Shown piece after piece: positions 26,886-35,558 of a stretch of DNA of 64,000 nucleotides (within the stretch, counting starts at the first letter, position 1; every line of letters starts with the position of its first letter). A program made the position numbers and the translations under genes. Below the pieces are notes generated by a model. That model ran no database searches. It was not told the origin of the DNA and worked only from the letters and a program-made list of their open reading frames with translations. Source of the stretch: Paludibacter jiangxiensis (GTDB lineage Bacteria > Bacteroidota > Bacteroidia > Bacteroidales > Paludibacteraceae); contig NZ_BDCR01000001.1 of NCBI RefSeq assembly GCF_001618385.1, positions 992,001 through 1,056,000 on the forward strand, read 5' to 3'.

Positions 26886-27290
26886 TTATTCAGTTGGTGA
26901 ATCGTTTAATAGGGCTAAGACTTTATTTTTGATTGCCTGTTGTTCCGGGTCAAAGGTTTTGGTCTTGTGTTCCCACATATTCCATACAAATATCGCCTTT
27001 TTTAACGATAAACGATCTGTGGCGGATAACGGAGCTTCGGGCAAAGTAGATGCGTAAAGCAGGTTGCCAAGATATTCGAGCAAAGAGGTGTTTTTCCCCT
27101 GAATAAAGCACTCGAAATCTTTCTCAGACATTTGTTGCAATCGGGGCAGGGTAATGTCAAAGTAGTGCAACAGTTCGGTGGATATAATCTCTTGTGCTTC
27201 CTCCTCTTTGTCGACACGCAACCGCAGAATCTTCTGAAGGACAGCACGCATTTTTTCAATTTCCCTCTCCAAGTAATCGCGACGCTCCAT
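26886..27290 (-). CDS. Small mostly helical protein of unknown function
   Basis: 134 residues, no signal peptide, predicted cytoplasmic and almost all helical. The N-terminus MERRDYLEREIEKMRAVLQK resembles the start of small DUF6483-type proteins, which I cannot confirm. The start overlaps the 3' end of the upstream metallopeptidase gene by 35 bp; a Met 13 codons later (27251) would remove the overlap, but the MERRDYLE start looks conserved. It sits between the membrane metallopeptidase and the Ntn hydrolase in a tightly packed same-strand cluster. No motif hints at a reaction. Confidence 0.65.
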   Translation of the reverse strand: MERRDYLEREIEKMRAVLQKILRLRVDKEEEAQEIISTELLHYFDITLPRLQQMSEKDFECFIQGKNTSLLEYLGNLLYASTLPEAPLSATDRLSLKKAIFVWNMWEHKTKTFDPEQQAIKNKVLALLNDSPTE

Positions 27291-28032
27291 GGCAGGTTTC
27301 TTTAATTTTTTTGTATGAGGCTACAAAATTATCTCCTTTGTTCAGATTCTCAATAATTTGCTTTATTCCTTCGATGCCGCAAGAGTTTAGAAACTGCTTA
27401 ATTTCAATCCGGGCAATGATATAGTTTTTCTTCATTAGCGGCCAGCCGCCTTTGTAGAACTGTTCCGGAGTTTCGATGTTTCGAAGATTATCGTAGTTTG
27501 TTATGTAGGTCTTCTCTAAGGCCGAATCGTTAAGAAACGAACGGTAATCGAGCTGGGAAGCAAGCCCTTCGTCAAACCATGTCGGGATTTTCCGTTTATC
27601 GAAATAGCTTAACTGTGACCAAAAATAAGAGTGGCAGAGTTCGTGACTGATAACATCAACGTTGAACCCTTCCCTGCCTATTACAGTGAATGTTCCCAGT
27701 AACAACGTGCGGCGGCTCACCGTATGAAACTGATCATTCCCTGAATACCTGCCGACTTCATTATTGTTGGCACAGAAAATTATTTTGTATTTGTGGTCGT
27801 TAATTCCCCAGAATGCAATATTCCGTTGCTCGGCCTTTTGCACTAAGGTGCTTAGGCTGTCTTGTAATGATGTAGGCAGTAAAGGGCTGAAATATACTTT
27901 ATTGTCTTTTGAAATAAACCCTGATTGATTGATAAAAACGTTGCGTAAGACAAACGAGAATTGCCAGGTCACAATGACTATAATCAAAATGCAAAACATG
28001 GCAACAAACAACATAAGTTTCTTTCGACTCAT
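27256..28032 (-). CDS. Membrane-anchored zinc metallopeptidase-like protein (gluzincin type)
   Basis: 258 residues from the ATG at 28032. A longer reading to 28188 overlaps the upstream lipoprotein and precedes the obvious membrane start MSRKKLMLFVAMFC. One N-terminal membrane helix (about residues 6-27) anchors a periplasmic domain. HELCH (H130, E131, H134) is a HExxH zinc site and WFDEGLASQ (E155), 21 residues later, would give the third ligand, as in M1/M61-like gluzincins. Such DEGLA proteins in Bacteroidota are mostly uncharacterised. It lies 26 bp after a lipoprotein gene and overlaps the next gene. The protease fold is likely; the substrate is unknown. Confidence 0.72.
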   Translation of the reverse strand: MSRKKLMLFVAMFCILIIVIVTWQFSFVLRNVFINQSGFISKDNKVYFSPLLPTSLQDSLSTLVQKAEQRNIAFWGINDHKYKIIFCANNNEVGRYSGNDQFHTVSRRTLLLGTFTVIGREGFNVDVISHELCHSYFWSQLSYFDKRKIPTWFDEGLASQLDYRSFLNDSALEKTYITNYDNLRNIETPEQFYKGGWPLMKKNYIIARIEIKQFLNSCGIEGIKQIIENLNKGDNFVASYKKIKETCHGASRLLGEGN

Positions 28033-28058
28033 AATTATCTGTTTTTTAGATTTTTCGT

Positions 28059-28511
28059 CTAATAAGTAACGTAAAGATAATTCCCTGACGGGTATATATG
28101 GTATTGTTTCAATTTTTCTTTTGAAGGCCCGGTTATTACCCAACCCGAACCGTCGGTTATACGGTATCTCGATCCACATTCCGGACACTTTACCGACAAA
28201 TCAGTCTGGACTTCCACCCGTACGGTGTTTTTTACTTCGTATGGGCATGCTAGATCGAATGCGCAGTAGCTGTCATCAAAAGTGTGCACTAAAAGAATGC
28301 CTCCGAATCCCAATGATTCGAGGCCCGTGGACACTTTCGTGTATGTTTTTGTGGCTCCTAATGAAAGCAGTGTTGGTTCCTGTAGCAGGTTGATCTGCAT
28401 GCTCACCGGCATGGGAGGGATGGATGTCTTGTTGTCGCCGCAAGATACCAGTATAAGCGCTAAAACAAGAACGCTAGCCCGGAGAGTTAATATGAAAAAT
28501 TTGAAACGCAT
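28059..28511 (-). CDS. Lipoprotein with degenerate Rieske-like domain
   Basis: 150 residues. The lipobox LVSC puts the lipidated Cys at residue 24, followed by a periplasmic domain. The C-terminal half has the Rieske layout: a first loop (SYCAFDLACPYE), a second loop (CPECGSRYRITDG), then GSGWVITGPSKEKLKQY, which matches the G-x-GP-PL-Y end of Rieske proteins. The two His that bind the Fe-S cluster in true Rieske proteins (CxH, CxxH) are missing; only Cys pairs remain. It may therefore bind another metal or have lost the cluster. It is 26 bp upstream of the metallopeptidase gene and 77 bp downstream of the DUF5686 gene on the same strand. Confidence 0.72.
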   Translation of the reverse strand: MRFKFFILTLRASVLVLALILVSCGDNKTSIPPMPVSMQINLLQEPTLLSLGATKTYTKVSTGLESLGFGGILLVHTFDDSYCAFDLACPYEVKNTVRVEVQTDLSVKCPECGSRYRITDGSGWVITGPSKEKLKQYHIYPSGNYLYVTY

Positions 28512-28588
28512 GCGAAATAGATTGAACCGTTGGGTAGATAACGTTGCGAAGGTAGAGATTATTTTTTCTTTTCCGATGGAAGGGCGTA

Positions 28589-31003
28589 TTAAAATGCGAC
28601 GTAGAATAGCACCCGCATTCCCCAGTTGTTCGCTTTGGGGTCGTTTCTGTGAGTTAATCTCCAGACCGATTGGATTCCCAGACAGCTCAATATATTATAG
28701 ACACCGGCAGCGGCTTCTACATAAGGAGTGTTGAGAGTTTGGGAGCCGGAGGGTAGAGCCATTACTTCAAGGTGTTTTTTGCTGAGTCCGTTTTCAGCCA
28801 CTCTGAGCGAAAACATTTCTTTGAAGTTCAGCCGTCGTATCAGCGGAATTTTCTTCAGCAGCAAACCACAGGAATAGTAGTCCACATAAAGGTTGGCATA
28901 TTTATCCCCAACATATTCCAGATTGTTCATCAGGTTGAAGTTGCAATCGGAAAAAAACAATGTTTCGTTTCCTCGCGAAAAAGAGAGCAATGGGAACGGG
29001 ACTTTGCCCAGTATGCAACCGGTCTCTCCGGTATAGTAAATCATTCCTCCGATAAAATCTACCGATTGTTTCACTGTCGCCTGAATTTTACCGTAGTTTC
29101 GGGTTGCCTTATTCATAGAGTATTGGCCTCCTTCAACCTGAAAATGGAAAACCGGGAAGTGGTTTGAAAGAAACCGTCTTCCGAAAAATTCGTCCCAAAT
29201 CAATTGGTCGTTCGAAAGCCTGAAATCAAGTTTGCCCCCGTAATGCAAAATGCTTTGAACGGGCTCATCCTGGCTCACAAAGCTCACATACTGGTTCGAA
29301 AAATAACGGTTATCGAAGAGCGTAAGTGTTGTTTTAAATTCTCGTCTCCATTCTTTTTCATACTGAAACTTCCACGTACTTACTTCGTTTACTGCATAAT
29401 TGGGTTTGAACCGCAAAAGGGTAGAGAAGAGGTTGTCGTCGCTGAGGAACACTTTTCTTTCGTTCACCAGCATAATGTCTTCGCTAAAGCCTGTTCTGTA
29501 GGCGTTTTTGCTGTATGAAAACTGCATTTGCTGGAAATTTTCCGAAGGAAACCGGTATAAGACCTGTCCTCCGAGTTTCCACGTGTGATTATCGAATGCG
29601 TACCCAAGGGTTGCTCCCACGCTAAAGTTTTTCCACAAGCTCTCTCCTGTCCTGAAACTGAAAGCTCCGGTTGGACCGTCCAGTACATTTTTATGATACA
29701 GCGAGTTAATTGGCCCAACGTCAATCTTACCGACATGAGCATACTGATACATCAAAAGATCGGTTACCCATTTCACATCACGCATAAATCGTGTTTTGTT
29801 GAGTTGTGTCACCCCCGAGTAGATAGAATCACTGGTGGGTTTACTCTCTTTTTGGCGCATAAGTGCAATTTGTTGCAAATCGCCGTCGTCGTGTTTGGGT
29901 GAAGAAAAAAGCAACTCTTTATCAATAACCCCAAGTACGGGTTTTTGATGGGGACCGACGGGAAGCGGCAGGTTTAACACCAAAAGGGTATTGATGCTGC
30001 TGTAGTCCCATTTGTCCTTATTTAGGGTAAACTGTTGTTTGATGTTGAAGGAGTGCGCAAAATTGATAGGGAGCGTTTTAGGAATGCTTGCATCGATAGT
30101 GACTAACCCGTATGTCAATGAATCTATTGTCATACTACCGGTCAGAAGTAGCGCATCTCTTTGTTTCGGACGAAAACCTATTGTGTAACATTTGCGTTTG
30201 TTGACAATACTGCTGTCTTGCAAGAAAAATGCATAATGTTTGAAAGCCTTCTTTGCGAGAGGACTCAAAAAATATTTGCCCAGTATCTCAACATGCTCTT
30301 TGTAGAAATTTTGTTGTAAGGTTAACAACAAAAGCATTTTTTCCACATATTCCTTCTCAAGCGGTAAAATGGTTATCTGATTGTTCCGTACCATGCTTTT
30401 GTCGAGCCTTACCGACGGGAAGCTGGGTTGGCGGTAGATTTTGTCGGAAATGAACAGAGGAACGGTAAACAGAGAGTCGGGAGACCATACGGAGGCTTTT
30501 CGTGCATTGACGTCGTTCATCCAATTTGGAGGCACATTATATGCGTAGGCTTTCAGTCGATCGGATACGGTGGATGGGTTACGTCCCGAAGGTGGGCTGT
30601 TGTTTGTACGTTTCAGAATTGAATTTTGAACAATTCTGTGAGAAGCAGAATCTTCGTTTACTTTCTCCAAAGGGATTGCGGCAGGCCCTATCGGAGATAA
30701 CCAGACTTCAACCCCGAGAGTGGAGTTGCGCTTTATGCGAATTTGGAAAGGTTTGTATCCGTTTGCAAACACCATTAGTTTTGCAGCGGGATTGTTGGTT
30801 TTAATTAAAAAATACCCCTCATTTCCGGTAATGGTGGAAATGGAGGTATTTTTAAACTGGACGGTAGCACCGGCAACCGGCTGTTGTGTGAATCTATCAA
30901 ACACCTGCCCGATAACCAGTGTTTCCTTTTGCGCGGAAACCACAAACGATAACATCGTCAGTAACGAAAAAAGAATGATTCGTCTTGCAAAAGAGGTTTC
31001 CAT
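28589..31003 (-). CDS. Outer-membrane DUF5686 family protein with N-terminal carboxypeptidase-regulatory-like domain
   Basis: 804 residues. A signal peptide (about 1-24, SFVVSAQ) is followed by a CarboxypepD_reg-like beta-sandwich at about residues 28-105 (VIGQVFDRFTQQPVAGATV, GNEGYFLI). A long DUF5686 region comes next, with a predicted beta-rich C-terminal half ending in an aromatic residue (VLFYVAF), typical of outer-membrane barrels. The family is widespread in Bacteroidota and probably forms a barrel; its cargo or function is not established. It is 31 bp after gcvH on the same strand, a common pairing by transcription and not an obvious metabolic one. Family assignment is good. Confidence 0.8.
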   Translation of the reverse strand: METSFARRIILFSLLTMLSFVVSAQKETLVIGQVFDRFTQQPVAGATVQFKNTSISTITGNEGYFLIKTNNPAAKLMVFANGYKPFQIRIKRNSTLGVEVWLSPIGPAAIPLEKVNEDSASHRIVQNSILKRTNNSPPSGRNPSTVSDRLKAYAYNVPPNWMNDVNARKASVWSPDSLFTVPLFISDKIYRQPSFPSVRLDKSMVRNNQITILPLEKEYVEKMLLLLTLQQNFYKEHVEILGKYFLSPLAKKAFKHYAFFLQDSSIVNKRKCYTIGFRPKQRDALLLTGSMTIDSLTYGLVTIDASIPKTLPINFAHSFNIKQQFTLNKDKWDYSSINTLLVLNLPLPVGPHQKPVLGVIDKELLFSSPKHDDGDLQQIALMRQKESKPTSDSIYSGVTQLNKTRFMRDVKWVTDLLMYQYAHVGKIDVGPINSLYHKNVLDGPTGAFSFRTGESLWKNFSVGATLGYAFDNHTWKLGGQVLYRFPSENFQQMQFSYSKNAYRTGFSEDIMLVNERKVFLSDDNLFSTLLRFKPNYAVNEVSTWKFQYEKEWRREFKTTLTLFDNRYFSNQYVSFVSQDEPVQSILHYGGKLDFRLSNDQLIWDEFFGRRFLSNHFPVFHFQVEGGQYSMNKATRNYGKIQATVKQSVDFIGGMIYYTGETGCILGKVPFPLLSFSRGNETLFFSDCNFNLMNNLEYVGDKYANLYVDYYSCGLLLKKIPLIRRLNFKEMFSLRVAENGLSKKHLEVMALPSGSQTLNTPYVEAAAGVYNILSCLGIQSVWRLTHRNDPKANNWGMRVLFYVAF

Positions 31004-31034
31004 TTTGATGATACAATTCTATTTGGTAGAGTTG

Positions 31035-31412
31035 TTATCCTATCAGCGCCTGATATTTTTCTGCTGTCAGCAGTTGAGCTGTTTGTGCCGGATCAGCCAC
31101 GGTAACTTTAATTATCCAGCCTTGTCCGTACGGATCGTCGTTTACCCATTCAGGATGGTCGTTCAATTCTTCATTGAACGCTTCTACTTTGGCATCAATG
31201 GGCAAAAAGAGGTCGGAAACCGTTTTTACGGCTTCAATAGATCCGAAAGTTTCACCTGCTTTGAGAGTTTCACCTGCTGTTGCTACATCTACAAAGACGA
31301 TTTCGCCCAGTTCACTTTGTGCATAGTCGGTAATTCCTACGTACGCAGTTTCACCTTCGAGACGAATCCATTCGTGTTCCGCGGTGTAAAAAAGATTTTC
31401 AGGAACGTTCAT
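31035..31412 (-). CDS. gcvH: Glycine cleavage system H protein
   Basis: 125 residues, full length. It carries the lipoyl arm that shuttles the aminomethyl group between the P, T and L proteins of the glycine cleavage system in the cytoplasm. The lipoylation site is Lys63 in GSIEAVKTVSDLF, and the family frame is clear in YTAEHEWIRLEGETAYVGIT near the start and WVNDDPYGQGWIIKV near the end. It is the first gene of a six-gene minus-strand cluster; gcvT and gcvP are not in the window. The 580-bp region upstream is shared with the divergent GntR regulator. Confidence 0.96.
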   Translation of the reverse strand: MNVPENLFYTAEHEWIRLEGETAYVGITDYAQSELGEIVFVDVATAGETLKAGETFGSIEAVKTVSDLFLPIDAKVEAFNEELNDHPEWVNDDPYGQGWIIKVTVADPAQTAQLLTAEKYQALIG

Positions 31413-31819
31413 AATAATTTGTAATTAAGAGTGATAAGTATTTATATGAATTTGAGTTATTGCGCGCTTGTATAATATTATGCATTTCTCTGAATGAACC
31501 ACAAAAGTAATATAAAAAACGTGTATCGTATATATATTCTAAACACGAATCGGGATATTTTGACTTCATATAATCATTTTTTCTGATTATGACAATGGTT
31601 GTTTTAGGAGGAAACTTTTCTTTTGCAGGCATCCTCTTTTCGGGACAGGCAAATGTTGTTTTATATGTGTATTTATTCTTTCATTTATTTACTAATACCT
31701 TTCATTTTGTTCTTAATTCACAATAATGGGTTGTTTATTTGAAATAAAAATATTGTTTATGACAACCAATTAAAGATTTAACATTGTGTAAATAGCAGAA
31801 ATACAGATATATAAATAAT

Positions 31820-31873
31820 GTTTTCTGATTTTAGAAAACAAAATACCAAAAACATGTTGCATAACATGTTTTT
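31820..31873. promoter_or_regulatory. Two adjacent palindromes upstream of the GntR regulator (candidate operators)
   Basis: Palindrome 1 is GTTTTCT-6 nt-AGAAAAC (31820-31839), with perfect 7-bp arms. Palindrome 2 is AAAAACATGTT-GCAT-AACATGTTTTT (31848-31873), with perfect 11-bp arms. They lie just upstream of the -7 element at 31901, about where a regulator would act. A terminator is unlikely, as no plus-strand gene ends before them. Confidence 0.55.
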
Positions 31874-31900
31874 TTAAGATAGAAAGCAAATAAAAGCCTC

Positions 31901-31908
31901 TATTTTTG
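31901..31908 (+). promoter_or_regulatory. -7 element of the GntR regulator gene
   Basis: TATTTTTG (TAnnTTTG type) gives a leader of about 75 nt before the ATG at 31991. No good -33 box is seen, so an activator may be needed. Confidence 0.5.
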
Positions 31909-31990
31909 TCAGCACAGTACAGTACAGTATAATATTTTTTAATGCGCTGTAATTCAAATATATAATATAAAGCATCCTAATTTTATTCAA

Positions 31991-32980
31991 ATGTTTGAAA
32001 TAGAATTCTCTCAACAGACTACTAAGGTGAAGCAGCTGGCGAATGCAATTCAGGATGCAATTACTATTGGCGAATACCCGGAAGGCAGCGCACTACCTTC
32101 AATAAACGATCTGAGTAAGACATGCCGTGTGGCACGTGATACTGTTTTCAAGGCATTTCAGACGCTAAAAGAATCCGGAGTTATAGAATCGACTCCTACC
32201 AAAGGATATTATGTTGCAACAGCGACAACCCAGATATTAGCTATGTTTGATATTTTCAGTCCGTATAAAAATGACATGTATCATGCATTGACTAATAATT
32301 TGCCGGCAAATTATAAAGTTGATCTCTATTTTCACCACTACAATAAAAAGTTTTTTGAGTCTATCATAAAAGAGAGTATTGGTAAATACAACTTATACAT
32401 CATCATGAATATTTCTAACGATGTTTATTCGGATGTATTGGATGAGTTGGATAGTAACCGTGTTTTATTGCTGGACTTCGGAAAGTTCGAAAAAGATAAA
32501 TATGCTTATGTTTGTCAGGGTTTTGACAAGACATTGTATGATTGCCTGATGTCGGGAGCTGAATTGTTCAGAAAGTATAAGAAGGTCACGATGGTTTTTC
32601 CGGAGAGTTCTGAACACCCCAGAAGTTGCATCCCATATTTTGAAAAATTCTGTGATGAAAACGCTTTGGAACACGCTCTGATAACACGTGAAAATATTTT
32701 GGAGTCGGACGTGAACGTACACGAAGCTTATCTCATTGTCAAACATTCTGACTTGATTGAATTTACAAAGATTTGTCGTAGCAAAGGATTTAACATGGGC
32801 ACAGATATTGGTGTGGTGACCTTTAATGATGCTCCAATGCTGGAGGTTATTGAGAATGGAATCACTTCTATATCAGCCGATTTTAAGAAAATGGGGAGTC
32901 TTGCATCCGAGTTTATTCAGACTAAACAAAAAATACAAACATATATTCCTACAAAGTTGATTGTTAGAGGATCCCTCTGA
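31991..32980 (+). CDS. GntR-type transcriptional regulator with LacI-like sugar-sensor domain
   Basis: 329 residues. An N-terminal winged helix (about 8-76) has GntR features: IQDAITIGEYPEGSALPSIN, LSKTCRVARDTVFKAFQTLK and the wing GVIESTPTKGYYV. The rest (about 85-329) resembles a periplasmic-binding-protein/LacI sensor (VTMVFPESSEHPRSC, GTDIGVVTFNDAPMLEV, ISADFKKMG). Such hybrids control sugar-use genes in Bacteroidota in response to a released mono- or disaccharide. It is the first gene of the PUL, 69 bp before the aldolase gene. No hybrid two-component or ECF/anti-sigma regulator is seen in the visible PUL, so this may be the main local regulator. The palindromes at 31820-31873 are likely targets. 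The inducer is unknown. Confidence 0.85.
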   Translation: MFEIEFSQQTTKVKQLANAIQDAITIGEYPEGSALPSINDLSKTCRVARDTVFKAFQTLKESGVIESTPTKGYYVATATTQILAMFDIFSPYKNDMYHALTNNLPANYKVDLYFHHYNKKFFESIIKESIGKYNLYIIMNISNDVYSDVLDELDSNRVLLLDFGKFEKDKYAYVCQGFDKTLYDCLMSGAELFRKYKKVTMVFPESSEHPRSCIPYFEKFCDENALEHALITRENILESDVNVHEAYLIVKHSDLIEFTKICRSKGFNMGTDIGVVTFNDAPMLEVIENGITSISADFKKMGSLASEFIQTKQKIQTYIPTKLIVRGSL

Positions 32981-33049
32981 TTTTTTATGCAAAATAGGTG
33001 TTTACGTACACGGTAAGAAAGATTGTAGTAGTTTTTAGAAATTAATAAA

Positions 33050-33988
33050 ATGGAAATGGAGTCACAAACAAAGACTTATAGCAAGTTGAGCGGAATTATC
33101 CCCCCGATGATTACGCCGTTATTAGGTTCGGACAAACTGGATACCATTGGAGTCCGGAATCTCGTAGAACACCTTATTAAAGGTGGTGTAAGCGGCATCT
33201 TTATTCTGGGAACCACAGGAGAAACGCAACACCTGAGTATTAAACTGAGAGAAGAGCTTATCAGAGAAACATGTCAGGCGGTGGATGGTCGTTTGCCTGT
33301 ATTGGTAGGCATTACCGACACTTCGATGAGCGAAAGCCTTTATTTGGCAAATGTTGCGGCAGAATGCAAGGCCAATGCTCTTGTAGCAGCTCCTCCTTAC
33401 TATTTTGCTTTGGGACAACCCGAATTGTATGAATACTATCAGGCTCTGAGCGAAAAATGCCCGTTGCCATTGTATTTGTATAACATGCCTTCTCATACAA
33501 AAGTGATGATTGAGCCGGATACTGTGAAACGCCTTTCGGAACTTCCCAATATTGTAGGGTTGAAAGATAGCTCGGCAAACGGGGTTTACTTTCATAAATT
33601 ATTGCATATTATGAAGGATGATCCTGATTTTGCTTTGTTTGTGGGACCTGAAGAGATGATGGCCTCGGTAGTGCTTATGGGAGCTGATGGCGGTGTAACC
33701 GGAGGTGCAAATCTATATCCTGAATTGTTTGTTGACTTGTACAACGCTGCGGCTGCAAAAGACCTGAACAAAATTGCCGAACTGCAGGAAAAAGTAATGC
33801 AGGTAGGTGAGGCTTTGTATGGCATAGGCCGTTTCGGCTCCAGCTATATAAAGGGGCTTAAGACGGCCCTGGCACTGAAAGGCATCTGTTGCGACAGCCT
33901 TGCACAACCTTTCAATACATTCCAGATGCCTGAAAAACAAAAAGTTCAGGTGGCTTTGATGCAACTGGAAACCTTGTTAAAGAATTAA
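33050..33988 (+). CDS. DHDPS/NAL-family pyruvate-type class I aldolase (first of two)
   Basis: 312 residues, TIM barrel. The family motifs are intact: LGTTGETQHLS (pyruvate carboxylate site), Tyr144 in YLYNMPSHT, and the Schiff-base Lys172 in VGLKDSSANG, 28 residues later as in dihydrodipicolinate synthase. The family makes or breaks C-C bonds next to pyruvate in 2-keto-3-deoxy acids. Its place between the regulator and the DUF5123/susC genes of a pectin PUL argues for a catabolic retro-aldolase and against dapA. Kdo (giving pyruvate and D-arabinose), Dha, or 2-keto-3-deoxy-gluconate-type acids are candidates. No signal peptide, so cytoplasmic. Fold and chemistry are firm; substrate is inferred. 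Confidence 0.83.
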   Translation: MEMESQTKTYSKLSGIIPPMITPLLGSDKLDTIGVRNLVEHLIKGGVSGIFILGTTGETQHLSIKLREELIRETCQAVDGRLPVLVGITDTSMSESLYLANVAAECKANALVAAPPYYFALGQPELYEYYQALSEKCPLPLYLYNMPSHTKVMIEPDTVKRLSELPNIVGLKDSSANGVYFHKLLHIMKDDPDFALFVGPEEMMASVVLMGADGGVTGGANLYPELFVDLYNAAAAKDLNKIAELQEKVMQVGEALYGIGRFGSSYIKGLKTALALKGICCDSLAQPFNTFQMPEKQKVQVALMQLETLLKN

Positions 33989-34040
33989 TTTGATATCTAA
34001 AAATAATTGGTGAGTTTGTTTAATTTTTAAAATTTAATCT

Positions 34041-35525
34041 ATGAAGATGAGAAGCAAAATCAGAACAGTCCTAAGTCTGATTTGTATCGGAGTCGCTCTG
34101 TCTGTTACATCATGTATAGATGGATTCAAGGATGACTTGACTTGGGCTCCCAGTGTGCAAAATGCACAGCTGGAGTCACCGGCGGCAGATCAAATCGTGG
34201 TAACTCCTAGTGCTGACGGCTCTAAACTTACAGTTAAATGGCCGGTAGTGTATGGAGCAGGAGGATACCAGTTTTCTCTTTATATTGTTGATGATCCTTC
34301 CAAACCGGTGTTAGTCGGTACAGAGAATGAAGTGATTGATGGTTGTAGTGCAGTGCGTCCTATGCAGGAAGATACACACTATAAAGTTGTTGTTAAAACG
34401 TTGGGAAATACGAAGTACAATAATAAAGAGGCAACCACTGCATCCGAAAAACTGTATGATAACCTGTTAGCTGTTACGGCAACTATCCCAAGCGGAACTA
34501 ATTTGACGGATTATTTTACTGCAAATCCAATGCCCTCCAGTTCAACCGAATTGTGTTACCAGTTGGAAGCGAATGGGAATTATACTATGAGTGGTGATGT
34601 CGCTATCGGATCGCAGGTAACTTTCCGTGGAGACAAAATTCATCATGCTAAGATTACCATGACCAATGGTTCATTTGTCAATAATGGAGTTGGATTCAAA
34701 ATGAAATTTATGGATATAGACTATTCCGGTTTTGCGGGAACAGCCAGCAATTCAATAATCCTTATGAGCGCCACGCCAAATCCTGCTATTCCATTGACTT
34801 CTGCCGGTTATACTGTAGTTCCGACTACAGCTCCGATTGCCATTCAGTCATGTAAGATAACAGGTCTTAAATATTACCTTTTCTACGATAACAGTAAGAA
34901 ATATGGTATAGGCACTTTCCTTATTAAAGATTGTATTATCGGACAAAACACCAATACTTTCAATCAGGCTACGATCCGTTTCGGAGCAGGTATGGTAAAA
35001 GATATGACGATAACAAACAGTACCTTCTATAATGAAGTGACCGGTAATAGCAGCAATCGTATTTGCCAGATTTCTTCAGGAAATGCAGGTAGCGTGAAGC
35101 CGTTGACTGAAACCTGGGCAAATGGAAGTGTTACCATAACCAACTCTACATTCTACCATTGCGCAGAAGGTGCCCAATCCTTTAACTCGAATGGTGCTAT
35201 GGGTCAGGTTGGCGATAAAATCACCATACAAAAATGTGTTATAGTCAATTCAGCAGAGAATGCTACTACTTCGGGTAGTAATGGCTTCGTAAGACGTTTC
35301 CGCAGGGGAAGTGCCAGCGCTACATTTACAGGTGGCGGAAACTCATATTGGTACAACGGTGTCTTCCCGATAGGAGAAGTACAGGGAACAACTTGTGATA
35401 CCAGTGGTGATTATATTCAAACCGATCCAAAACTGACTTACCAGGGTAATGGAGTATTTACTATGGCCGGTGCAGATCAGATTGCACGTGGTTCCGGTGA
35501 TCCACGCTGGTTACCTACTCATTAA
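34041..35525 (+). CDS. Surface lipoprotein, DUF4957/DUF5123 type (PUL glycan-binding-like)
   Basis: 494 residues. The lipobox VTSC puts the lipidated Cys at residue 25, followed by an acidic stretch (DGFKDDL) typical of surface-exposed Bacteroidota lipoproteins. An FN3-like beta domain (about 40-140) precedes a right-handed beta-helix-like region, DUF4957 then DUF5123 (about 150-494), with ladder-like repeats such as KITMTNGSFVNNG and VTITNSTFYHCAEG. Proteins of this layout sit next to susC/susD in pectin PULs and probably bind glycan at the cell surface; no catalytic residues are obvious. It lies 52 bp after the aldolase and 33 bp before susC, probably in one transcript with them. Confidence 0.8.
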   Translation: MKMRSKIRTVLSLICIGVALSVTSCIDGFKDDLTWAPSVQNAQLESPAADQIVVTPSADGSKLTVKWPVVYGAGGYQFSLYIVDDPSKPVLVGTENEVIDGCSAVRPMQEDTHYKVVVKTLGNTKYNNKEATTASEKLYDNLLAVTATIPSGTNLTDYFTANPMPSSSTELCYQLEANGNYTMSGDVAIGSQVTFRGDKIHHAKITMTNGSFVNNGVGFKMKFMDIDYSGFAGTASNSIILMSATPNPAIPLTSAGYTVVPTTAPIAIQSCKITGLKYYLFYDNSKKYGIGTFLIKDCIIGQNTNTFNQATIRFGAGMVKDMTITNSTFYNEVTGNSSNRICQISSGNAGSVKPLTETWANGSVTITNSTFYHCAEGAQSFNSNGAMGQVGDKITIQKCVIVNSAENATTSGSNGFVRRFRRGSASATFTGGGNSYWYNGVFPIGEVQGTTCDTSGDYIQTDPKLTYQGNGVFTMAGADQIARGSGDPRWLPTH

Positions 35526-35558
35526 TATAAAGAATATAAACGTTTAAAATATAGCAAG

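Larger units (their letters stand above)
31413..31990. other. Intergenic region between gcvH and the PUL regulator
   Basis: AT-rich, no gene seen. The left half should hold the gcvH promoter on the minus strand. The right half has two adjacent palindromes, a -7 element, and a short ACAGT-type direct repeat (31911-31930), described separately. Confidence 0.6.

Noticed and set aside
31848-31873. Rho-independent terminator
   Set aside because: No plus-strand gene ends upstream (gcvH runs the other way). Position next to a promoter favours an operator.
33003-33020. Imperfect TTAC-7 nt-GTAA inverted repeat before the first aldolase gene as an operator
   Set aside because: Arms are only four bases and unlike the palindromes at 31820-31873; too weak to list.
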